From: Gnetum montanum
Lineage: Eukaryota; Streptophyta; Gnetopsida; Gnetales; Gnetaceae
Length of the DNA: 64,000 nt
Direction of reading: 5' to 3'
Assembly: GCA_015680685.1 (NCBI GenBank)
Contig: MNCI01030683.1
Coordinates: 1,961 to 65,960, forward strand
Made by a program: the position numbers and the translations under genes
Shown: piece after piece, positions 46,015-56,536 of the stretch
Numbering within the stretch: position 1 is the stretch's first letter
Layout of the letters: every line of letters starts with the position of its first letter
The notes under the pieces: generated by a model
What the model was told of the DNA's origin: nothing
Seen by the model: only the letters and a program-made list of their open reading frames with translations
The model's database searches: none

Positions 46015-47845
46015 TTACTAATGATGGTTTGTGCTTAATGTTATGATTATCAATGTCTAGTTTCTATTTTTGAATTTTGATGTCTGATAACTTTCACATG
46101 GTTTATTTTTTTATGGAACAGGCAACGAGTCCAAGATATCCACTCATTCACAAACTTTATGGTTTTCCTTATTTTGGAAGTTTGAGGTCCCTTCCATTAA
46201 AGAAACTTTTAATAAATTGGTGACCTTGGCAGTTTCTAAAATTGGGAAGGATTCAAAGGTTTGTACAAGGTGTGACTTCAAGGGGACTTAATACTCTTTG
46301 TACTCTTCTACTTTCTTGAGTGCTTGGATGTTTCTCATTGACTACTTACCATTTCATGTCAACCACTAATAGGAAGTCAAATAAAGTCTTTGTAGAGTGT
46401 GGTTTCCATAAAAAGTAAATAATAAAATAATAATAAATAATAAAAATGAAGAAAAAACATGATGGAAATTCAAAGCACATCCCTTAGATAAATAAATGGG
46501 CTACAAACACTAGCTATGGGACTAGAAAGACATGTTACCCATGCCTGAAGGTCCCCTCTAACTAAGGCCCTATCTCACTTCCTACTTCCCTTTTCTTCTT
46601 TTTATGGAATGGTGGTTATTATGTGGGTGCACTCTTGTGTCTCAAGGAGATGGATCAATCTTGGAGTGGTGATGTGAAGTCACTAAAAGTGGTTGGGATT
46701 GGTTTGGACTAAGGATGGACCTTCTCAGGTTATTTTAAACACAATCTCCATAAGGGACTTCTTTTGACCTCAATTCAAGATTCCATCCCACCTTCTCAGT
46801 CATCCATCTATGCTACCATAACTCACCTGACTATTGATTTCTATGTTATGCTCGATGTCTTAGTTTGATGTGTTGGAATTCCTGGATAGATTCTTCTAGG
46901 TTGATCCTTAACTTTTCATGACCATTAGTCGACTGTGAGGCTCATGCACTCCTTAGTTGAGGTTATGCAAGGGCAAAAAGGACATGTTCTTGCTATGGGA
47001 AGGATCCACTTACATATCTTTTGGCTTGGTTAGTTAAGTTCCTTACTTAAGACATTACTACAATCCTATCTTTCACATATTCCATTATGTATCCCTCAAA
47101 GTGCTCCTTAGACTCCTGTAATATTCATTCTCTAGACTATTTTATCAAATTTCTTATTTTTTTTAACTCTAATACCCTCTTCTACTATTGTCATCATGTT
47201 CATGGCTTTTTGGGCTTCCATTTGATCCCAATTTCACTTAAAAACTCCTTGTATTTTGGAAGTTTGGTCAAAGTCAATGAAAGTCAATGATGGTCAATAG
47301 CTACATTGACTAGGCCCGGTCAATGTAACTGACCCCATCAATGAGGCCCCATCAACTAGGCCCCTATTGATGCATGCTAAAAATCCTATAAATACCACCA
47401 CATACTTTGAAATCTTTTGTTATTTACTTCGTAACATGAGCAGAGTTTTTGCCAATTTTTGGAGCCTAAAACCTTCTAGAGCCCATAACTTCCCAACCAC
47501 TTGTCCAAATCACTTTGTTCTTTGATCCTGCAAGTACCAGAGGTAAGCTCTTCATTATGGGGGCTACAAACCTTAAGGTTTCTGATGAATTTTTTTGAAA
47601 AAATTTTTAACTTCCATAAAGGGTTAATGAATACAATGATATAAAGTCATTAAAATTTAACAGTTAACCTTTTTAATATCCTATAGAATGACTTATTAAC
47701 ATTAAAAAATAAACTAATGATTAAAATTGATTAAATGAGCCATAATAACAACTTAGCTAAGTGTAACTATCCTAAGGAGATAAGGTACCCTAATTGTTTC
47801 ATGTTATACAAAAATTACTAACCTATGATCACATTGTGATTATAG
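46015..47845 (+). promoter_or_regulatory. unit F copy I: leader, internal promoter and intron
   Basis: Shared with 52960-54769 and 61120-62878. At 47310-47380 there is a CATCAATGAGGCC/AACTAGGCCCC array, then TATA box CCTATAAATACC (47386-47397). A donor-like AG/GTAAGCTC lies at 47543 and an acceptor-like TTATAG at 47845, next to ATG 47846. The 303-bp intron is conserved in place in all three copies. This predicts a spliced transcript for the downstream ORF. 46015-47300 itself holds no gene. Confidence 0.55.
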
Positions 47846-50586
47846 ATGGTGCTAAGACTAAGATGATAGTAGGAGGAAGAACCTTCTCAACAAAGGCAGA
47901 AATGGCTTAGAACTGGAAGGGGCCAACAAGAACTAGGAGCTGCTAGAGGCAACCCATGTAATGGGACCTCTTCAAGAGGAGTTGAAAGTGGAATATGTTT
48001 GATAGATTCCTAAATAAGAAGTTCCATCAGAACAATCATAGCAAGGGGAAGCACTAGTACCCATACCAAGGCTTGAATTCATACTAACAAAAACCTACCT
48101 TAACACCATCAGGACTCATGAGATCCAATGCTTAGTTCTCTAGGAACTGAACTTTGGGCCATTTCTAGAACTTTCTCTAGTAAAGGTGAACACACAATTA
48201 CAAACTTCTTCCATGTGGATAGTCATCATTTCAAGTGGGGAATGATACATGGGAGAAACATACCTCTTCTAGAACAATAGAAGGGTAGGCTCTATAGTGA
48301 AAATTAAGGATATTCAAGTGTCCTACTCTACTAAAGCTATCACATAGGTGCTAAGGTAGCCTGATACTAGGAGACAATTGATATAGTTATCAACATAAGC
48401 TACCCCTAAGGCCAAAAAGGAGTGGACCTAGTGATGTTACAGGGTTGACTATAAGGAGTTCAGAATGCTCACACTGGTGGAATGCATATACTTCAAAATC
48501 ATGACCTATCATCTCAATCTAATGGTGAGGCCTAGCAAGGTGACTACCTTTTCCATGCCTCATCTAGAAACTTTGCAAAAGGGTAGGGATCATTTGCTAT
48601 GCAAATGACATGATCAAGCATGCTCATTTGGCCTTGTTGTCTAAAATAATGAAGGACAAGATTATTGCCATGAATAAAGAAGGGGAGCAACAACTACCAC
48701 CTCCACCACCTACTCAAGAAACAATGTTGGAGGCCCACAGAGCCATTGAGCACTTGCACAAAATTTGAGAGCAGCTCTTGCATGATAAGGAGTAGCGTGC
48801 ATGAACAAGTGATGTGGATCCATCTGTATATCAACCTGTGATAAGTGACCTTAATGAGATGGCATAGACAATCAGCTAGATGGAAAGAGATGGCTCGATA
48901 TTCTCTATTCAATGGATGTAGTTGCCTACAAAGTTGGATTCCAATGCTTGAGAGGTGACAATGTCTTTATCTCAACACCATTTATTCCTAGAAATATCTA
49001 GGAATGCCACCTCCTTTTCGATGCATTTGGAGGAAGGTGAGGGGGTAACTATACTAGAGATGAAGCAACAAGGGTAAGAGACCACTATTGAAGTAGTCAT
49101 TGATTGAATTGTTGAAGCACTTAATGCACCTATAGCATCTAGACTAGAGATGTATTTGCACTTCAACATGTGTAGACATTTGTAGGCATGGTTAGTGAAA
49201 GATTGAATGCAATTTAGCATGAAGAATTACTGGACTAATTGGTAGGGACTAGACAACCAATTCTATATATCTTTAATTTATTGAATAACATCACAATAAC
49301 CCAGTTACAGTTGCTAGAAGTAAATGGAAAGTTCATCATCTTATAACGACAACTTGAAATGTCACAAGCATAGAATTAATGCTTGGCCATGGAAGTTGTT
49401 GAGCTACGTTCCCATTTTGCTGATCCTGCACTTCTTAGCCTAGCAAAAACTAAATATGAAGCTTTTCAATAGCTTCACAAATTATTCAAAAAGCTAAGGA
49501 GGAAACAATGATGACCATCTTTAACTAGTTCATAGCAAAAGAAAAAACCTACTTGGTTCAAAAGGACTTAGTTTAGACGCACCAGGAAAATGAATCACTG
49601 ATTGTAGAGAATCATCACTTGCACAATGTTGATGCACAAAAGCAAGAAATGCAAGAATTCATTCATCAATAGCGGGAGTAGCTTACTAGGGTAAATAAAA
49701 ATTTGAGGAAATTAGCCAAAGAGAATTGAAATCTATCTATAGAGGAAGTCTGAGCCTTACCTTAGAAGTCTGTCAGTAAGATCATTGCTTGGAAAAATGA
49801 GACTCTTAAATTTGAAAGAGTTAAAAATTACTATAGAAACTAGGTTATATTGTAGAAGGAGGTAAATGAAAAACATATTCAAATGGCTGAGGCAAAAGTA
49901 AACAAAGCCCTCTAGCAACTTCAACAAGGAAGAGAAATATGGTAGCCCATCATTGATGGGATTGATGTGTATAACAGAGCAAAGATCAGCTTGAAGGAGT
50001 TGTAGATTAAAGAAATGATAAAATATATGGAATTGTCCAATCTTCTCTATGCAAACCTTGCGATGATGACTACTAGACGGCCATGGTTAGAATTGGAAAA
50101 ACAAGTGGCCAGCTCATACTTGCTATAGGAGGTTGAGTTCAAGCACCATAAAGACACCAAGTAGAAGCTTGAGATGGTAAATGCTAAACTTAAAGTTCTT
50201 AGGGCATGATTCACAAATCAATGATCATCTATTAAGAACTTGGCCAAGAGAATGAATGATTACCAAAAACTAAAGGATGTAGTTAAAGCATTTAACATTG
50301 AGCACAAACACTTTGTTGCTTAGCTCTTCAACACAGTGAGCTATTCCCAGTGATTTCCTATCCTTAGGATGTGCCCGTTCTGACCCACATTGATGAAGCT
50401 ATGTGGACAGCACATGATCCCAAGAGTAAGAAGGAGAAAATAAAATCATTGCTAGATGCTTTTCACCTCCTATCAAAAGTTGCAGTAATAATAGGACAGC
50501 TACAATTGCCTTAGCCACCACATGTGTTTGAAGTTGGAAAAGGTCCTTTAGAGCCTCTGGAACCTACACTACCTGGGACTATTTGA
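47846..50586 (+). pseudogene. unit F ORF, copy I: unknown protein with coiled-coil C-terminus
   Basis: Starts at ATG 47846 after the intron. Readable blocks include MWIVIISSGE (48215), DYKEFRMLTLVECIYFKI (48447-48500), EGEQQLPPPPPTQETMLE (48680-48735) and a long charged helical region from about 49400 to 50330 with KLEMVNAKLKVLR and SIKNLAKRMNDYQKLKDVV. The end is EPLEPTLPGTI at 50584. About 900 codons if whole. Position between integrase and 3' LTR matches the env-like or extra ORF of Athila elements, but no membrane segment or signal peptide is seen. I do not recognise the protein. Confidence 0.5.
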
Positions 50587-50805
50587 TCTTCCCAACCGAA
50601 TTCATGTCATTAGAGGACATGTTATCCAATTTTGCAGAGTTATGTCATAGTGTTTTATTTTGTGTCATGAATAGGATAATTTTTTGTAATGTGTTGATTC
50701 GTACACTCAGACACAATTATTATCAAGTTAGTTGTTTTGTTCTATTAAAGAGTCAGTCATCCCATACCTTTTTATTTTATAAAGAACTTGAGGACAAATT
50801 TTCAT

Positions 50806-50820
50806 TTAGTCATGGGGGTA
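50806..50820 (+). other. polypurine tract of the 20.9-kb element
   Basis: TTTAGTCATGGGGGTA immediately before the LTR start at 50821; the same CATGGGGGTA precedes the 3' LTRs of the other two elements. Confidence 0.8.
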
Positions 50821-51725
50821 TGATGAGTCATGGTTGGGTGCATCAATGAGGCCTCATCAACTAGGCCCCATTGATTAGGCCCTATTGATGCGGCCCCATT
50901 AATGCAACGTTTCATGCATCGATGTGGCCTTGTCAATGCAAGGTCCATTTTTTTTATAAATATGAACTTAACAGCTACATTTATGACATCAATTAGTCAT
51001 AGTGTAGTGAAGCTCTTGAGAGTTAGAATATTTTCCCAAGTTCTTGTAGTAGGAGTCAATAAGTGTATAGATCTTTATTTGAGCATTGTTGTACCTAAGC
51101 ACGATAGTGTGTGTGGTAATAAAGACAAACTTCTGAATAAACCTTATTGCATTCTGCATTATTTAAATGTTTCATTTAGGAATTTAATATTTTCAATTAG
51201 TTATTCAATGTTTTCTAGTAATTAAGCTAATGAGGTAATTAAGAAAGATAAACTAGATAGATTAATTACATAAGTACGACCACTTTGAGCATAACATACA
51301 TCTACATCATAATCACAGTAGCATTATTACTTGGTGAACCTAGTAGTGTAGTGCTTGGTAACCTAAAAGTGAATACATGGGTTTAGAATGTGTACAAGAA
51401 GTGGGACTATATCCTTATGTTAGGACTAGTTAGAGATTAGTTAGTTAGTTAGATCAAATTAGCCATTAAATTACTTTATCTCTCTCTTCAAGCATGAAAT
51501 AACATCAAACATAAAACAATGAAAATCATATGCCTTGATTACACTTAACCATACCTTTGTACTTCACAAGTGTAATTGGGAAGACAAAAAATGATCTTAG
51601 GGCAACATTCATAACCTAGAAGACTAGTGCACCAGAAACTATAGAGTCCACAGAATTTGATCAGATCATGCATTAACTCTTTTTGATTTATATGATTGGG
51701 CATATGGGTACCTCACTACTCATCA
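50821..51725 (+). repeat. 3' LTR of the 20.9-kb element
   Basis: 905 bp, TGATGAGTCATGG to ACTCATCA. An array of CATCAATGAGGCC and GGCCCTATTGATG words (50840-50930) precedes TATA box TATAAATATG (50955-50964). Followed by CTATT. Confidence 0.9.
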
Positions 51726-51730
51726 CTATT

Positions 51731-52510
51731 CAAACAAAATTCTCTAAAAATCTATAGTAATAACCTACTAATCCTAAGAATCTCTACACCTTTGCTACTA
51801 ATTATGGTATAGGCTAATCATGAATAACTACAATCTTTGTGGAATTAACAGAGATACAAACTCTCAATATCATATGCCCCAAAAATTAGATATCTAATTC
51901 TCAAAATTAATACTTGGATGGTTGAGTGTACAATTAGTTCTCCCTCAAAATCTATAATACCATCTACAAGTGCTCTACATGCAATTACTCATTAAGAGAA
52001 TACACCAAAATATCATCTATGAACATAATCATAAACTAATTGATGATTTGCTGCATTATACTATTCATAAGGTGCATGAAAACTGCTATGTATTTGTCAA
52101 CCTAAATGAAAGCATTAGAAACTCATAATGATCATAGTAAGTTCTAAATGTTGTATTCAATACATCTTGCTCATGAACTTGCATCTAATGATATCTAGAC
52201 TAAAGATCAATCTTCAAGAATACATGAGCTTTTCAAAGTTAATAAAACAAATCATCAATACATAACAAAGGAATCTTTCCATATTCACTTGGTTTAGCTA
52301 CTAATAATCTATGCACACTCGCAAACTCCCACCTTTCTTTTTAACAAACAATACATGCACTCCATGGTGATACACTAGATTGAATGAGGTATTTGTTTGG
52401 TAATTTCTATAGCTAGATATTCAGTACTACAGAATACATCCTACATGAATCCTTTAAAATAGCCTCTATACCAGGTTTAAGTTCAATCTTGAACTTAATC
52501 TCTCATCTTT
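51731..52510 (-). pseudogene. gypsy chromovirus reverse transcriptase half (host of the insertion)
   Basis: Minus-strand blocks in order: SSCILED.SLDIIRCKFMS near 52200, HAPYE near 52070, QLVYDYVH near 52030, a KALVDGIIDFEGEL block near 51960, and FLGLVGYYYRFLENF at 51731-51775. The following DASKDG block lies at 30590-30660. Plus-strand integrase text starts at about 52520, so another junction is there. Confidence 0.75.
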
Positions 52511-52519
52511 GGTGTTAAA

Positions 52520-52960
52520 CCTAGTACCACACATGTATCACAAAGAACTAAGTTTTAAACATTGTGGGAGGGACCTTATGTTATCTATAAAACATTTCCT
52601 TCTGGGGCCATGTTAATATACAAACCTAAAAGCCCAAAGAAGAAACTATTAGTCAACATGCAACAAATAAAGTCTTTCTATGAGCTTAAGAGAGCCAATG
52701 ACTAGAACACCTCAATGAATGGACATGCATGCTCAATTTTTTAGATTTCCTCCTTTCAACTCAGTCATGGGAGAGATGGACATTCATGCTAATTAATCAA
52801 AATGGCTTCTTACTTTTTTATTTTTCTTATTTTTCATAGTTTTTATTTTACACCATCTTTAGTACATTTTTCTTTCTTAAATATTTTACTTTATTTAGTT
52901 TTTGTTTTTCTAACGCTTTTCTTATGTTTTGTTTTGTTTTTCTTTATTGCCACTAGGGCT
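52520..52960 (+). pseudogene. Athila-like integrase C-terminal fragment (copy II)
   Basis: WEGPYVIYKTFPSGAMLIYK and KLLVNMQQIKSFYELKRA (52570-52700) match 60690-60850. Only the last part of integrase is present, joined to the reversed gypsy RT at about 52510. Confidence 0.7.
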
Positions 52961-54769
52961 AAGTGAAATTGTAGTTGTTGATCGATGGTGTTTTGTACTA
53001 TAATGTTATTTGATTGCTAATGTCTAGATTCTATTTTTAAATTTTAGGATTGATAATTAAGACATGGTTTCTTTTTCATGATAATAGGCAATGAGTCCAT
53101 GTCATCTACCCATCCACAAATCTCTATGGTGTTTCTTTATTTTGGAAATATGTGATCCCTTCTTAAATGAAACTTTTAATGAATTTGTGACCTGGGTAGT
53201 TTTCAAACTTGGGAAGGATTAAATGGATAGACAAGGGTATGAATTCAAGGGGATTTGATGCTCCTTGTACTTGCCTACCCTCTTGGGTGCATCATTGTTT
53301 TCATGGATTTCTTACCATTATACTGTCGATCAATAAAAGGATGCTAAAATTCTTTACATGGTGTGCTTTCAACAAAAATCAAACAAAAATAGAAAATGAA
53401 AAAATAAAAATAAAAAATAAACAATAATGGAAATTCAAAGCACATCCCTTAGATGAAATAATGGGCTACAAGAACTGGTTATGGGACTAGAAAGACATGT
53501 TACCCATGCCTAAAAGTCCCTTCTAACTCAGGATCATCTCACTTTCTGCTTCTTATTTTTTCTCTTTTAGGAGTGGTGCTTAATCTATGGGAATATTCTT
53601 ATGCCTTGAGGGTGTGGACGGGTGTTGGAGTATCAATGCAAAGTCACTAAAAGTGGTTGGTTTTAATTTAGACTAAGGATGGATGTTATCAAGTCATATT
53701 AACCATGATATCAACAAGGGACTTCATGTGACATTGATACAAGACTCCATTCCACTCTTCACATCATCTACCTATGCTTTCCATAATTCATCTCATTTTC
53801 ATTTTTCATATTTTTTTTAGTTTCTTGTTTTGATGTGTTAAAATTATTTGATAGTTTATTTTGTGATTTGGTTCTTAATTGACCAAAACCAAAAATTCCA
53901 TGGGGCCCATGGACTTTTTGGTTTGAAGGCATGGAAGGGCATTAGGTACATGAGCCTACTATGGGGAGGATCCACTTGCATATCTCTTAGCTTGCAAATT
54001 AAGTTCCTTATCATTTATGCATTTTTGCATTTAAATATTTTGTGCTCCATGTTGATTACATCTAGTTGTGTGCTCCTTTATGTTATTTTTCCACCATTCT
54101 CCTAATAAAGTCTCCTTTTTATGCATTATCTAGTCTTCTTCATGCATTTCATCATGTTCTAGGCTTCTTGGAATTCCTTTGAATTTCAATTTTGTGTCAA
54201 AACTCTTCATTTTTTTCTTTTTTTTCAATGAGAAAAATTCTATCTCTCTACCCCATCAATGGAGCTAGCTACGTTGATGTGATGCCATAGATAGGATCCC
54301 ATTGACATAAGGAAAAAATCATATATATAGCACCCAATACTTTGCAAATTTTTGCCATTTTCTCTCAACCAAGGAAGGAGTTTTTGTAATTTTTTAGAGT
54401 TGAAAATCTTCCAAAGCCCATACCTTTCAAACCACTTGTTTGATTATTCTCATTTTTCATGTTTGTAGCTACTGGAGGTAAGCTCTACATCATGGGGGTT
54501 AGAAACCTTAGGTTTTTAATAAAAAAGTTTTCAAAACTTTTCTATCTCCCGCAAGGTTTAACCAATAAAATAATATTAAAATCACTAATATAAGAGAGTT
54601 AAACCTTTCCAATGAACTCTGGTAGACATTAATATGAAATAATATTAAAATAATAAAACTTGTAATGATTACAACTTAGCCAAGTATACCTCACCCAAAG
54701 AGATAAGGTACTCAAAGTGGTATAAAGTTACACACCAAATGCTAATCCTTTATCTTGTTGTAATTACAG
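52960..54769 (+). promoter_or_regulatory. unit F copy II: leader, TATA box and intron
   Basis: TATA-like CATATATATAGC at 54320-54331, donor GAG/GTAAGC at 54478 and acceptor TTACAG at 54769 give a 292-bp intron next to ATG 54770. 52960-54300 is non-coding and colinear with 61120-62400. Confidence 0.55.
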
Positions 54770-56536
54770 ATGGCACCAAGACCTAAGTAGCCATGAGAAA
54801 GAAAACTATCCCAACCAAGGGGTAAGTAGCTTAGAACTAGAGTGGGCCAACAAGAATAGCCCCAAGAGTAGGTAGTTGAGAATCATGCAATGGAACTTCT
54901 TCATGAAGAGCCCAAAGTGGAATCTGTTCGATAATTTCCCCAAGGTGAAATGGAGAAATCCCACCAAGATGAGGCACTAGGACCATGACCAAGTATTGTG
55001 GTCACATTAATAGATATCTTCCTTAGGAAAATTCAGCCTAGGAATATCCNAGGTCACATTAATAGATATCTTCCTTAGGAAAATTCAGCCTAGGAATATC
55101 CAAGAATTGAACTTTGGTACCTTCCTAGACTTTTCCCTAGAAGATGTTAGAACCCAACTTCAAAGCTCTCCCATGTGGCTCATCATCACTTCTAATGGGA
55201 AGTGGTACATGGGAGAGACCTATCTCTTCTAGAATAATAGGTAGCTAAATACCACTATGAAGATCAAGGACATAAATGTGTCCTACTTAATGAAGGCCAT
55301 GTCTGAGGCCCTTGGCTTACCTAAGACTAGGACTAATTTGGTAGAGATCTCTACACAAGTAGATCCAAAGGTTAAAAAGAAGTCAGTCTAGTGGTGCTAT
55401 AGAGTGGACTGCAAAGAGTATGCTGTACTCACCATGGAAGAATGCACATATATAAAGATAGCAGCCTACCACCTCAATTCGACAGTGAGGCCCAATAAGG
55501 TGACATCTTTCTTAACCGATGTGTGCATCACTCTAAGCAGGAAATTCCCCATGAACCTTCCACAATTGACCTATCTAGAGATAGAGAAGTGGTTCAAAGA
55601 AAATGAACATGGAAGAAAGGCACTTCCCTTTTCATGCCTAATTTGAAAATTATGCAAAGGAGGATGGTTAGCCCACTACACCGATGACACATTAAAACAT
55701 GGCCCTACTACCTCTTAGGTGGAAATGATGAAGGAAAAGATCTCTACTGTAACTAAGGAAGAGAAGCAACCACCACAACCATTCACTTATGAAATAATGT
55801 TGGAGGTGGATGTTGCTATGGAGCACATGTAGAAGCTCTAAGAACAACTCTTCCAATAGTAGCAAGCAGGTCCAAGTTGTGATCCATCTATCTATAGACC
55901 ATCCTTAAGCCATCTGAAAGAGGTAACTCGTACAATAAGCTGGTTGGAGGACACAATGCCAACTTTCTCTACCAAAAAAAAGTATATGTCCACATGCTCA
56001 AATCCTAGTTCCTGAGAGATAACAGTATCCATTATAGAATAACCATAGTGCCTAGAAATCTCTAAAAATGCCACTACCTTCTCAGTGCACATGGAAGAGG
56101 AAAATGGAGCAACCATTTTGGTGATAGATCATCAAGGGCATGAAACGGTGGCCGATGTGGTGGCAGATTAATTAGGGGAAGTCCTAAATATTCTTGCAGC
56201 ATCTATGTTGGATAGTGTTGTGCTCAAAGATGTGAAAACATCTATTAGGAATCATCAATGGGAGCTTTAGCATAGCCTAGCAAGATAAGTTATTGGAATG
56301 ACTAGTGGAAACCCAGTACCCAAGTTTGGACATCTTTGACCTTCTGAATGAGATCATTGCTACCCAATTGGTGTTATCAGAGGCAAGAGGCAAGTGCATC
56401 ATTGAAAAGGCTTAACTTGAAATAGCTACAACTAAGAATTAGTTCTTGGTTGTGAAGGTTGTAGACCTTAAAGATTGACTCGCTGATCCCATGGTACTCA
56501 ACCAAGCAGTGACCAAGGATGAAGCTTTTCACCAGC
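54770..56536 (+). pseudogene. unit F ORF, copy II, cut by an LTR element
   Basis: ATG 54770 opens MAPRPK; one frame then carries NIQELNFGTFLDFSLEDV, MWLIITSNGKWYMGE and the longest open stretch 55404-55646 (EYAVLTMEECTYIKIAAYHL to LEIEKWFKENEHGRKALPF). Most stops read TAG or TGA where copies I or III have a sense codon. The ORF is cut at 56536, in the middle of the coiled-coil part, by the LTR starting at 56537. The N-flanked 50-bp repeat (55000-55101) lies inside it. Confidence 0.5.
55000..55101 (+). repeat. 50-bp direct duplication separated by one N
   Basis: 55000-55049 and 55052-55101 are identical over 50 bp; an N (55050) and one A lie between. Copy III has a single version near 63110-63160. 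Most likely an unmerged contig overlap. Confidence 0.9.

Larger units (their letters stand above)
30779..51725 (+). mobile_element. 20.9-kb Athila-like LTR element with nested block, TSD CTATT
   Basis: LTRs 30779-31622 and 50821-51725 begin TGATGAGT and end ACTCATCA. CTATT flanks both ends (30774-30778 and 51726-51730). A tRNA-Asp-type primer site follows the left LTR and a CATGGGGGTA polypurine tract precedes the right LTR. Removing the element and one CTATT rejoins the minus-strand gypsy frame between the conserved FLGL..YY and DASKDG blocks. Contents: gag, protease, RT, RNase H, integrase (to about 36500), a foreign block (36500-46010), unit F (46015-50586). A typical Athila is 10-14 kb, so the excess is largely the foreign block. 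Confidence 0.9.

Noticed and set aside
46385-46445. AATAAT-rich stretch as an origin or matrix attachment site
   Set aside because: Simple low-complexity repeat, expected by chance in AT-rich DNA.
47846-50586. Envelope-like protein for unit F because of its position
   Set aside because: No signal peptide, transmembrane segment or cysteine pattern visible; the readable part is coiled-coil-like.
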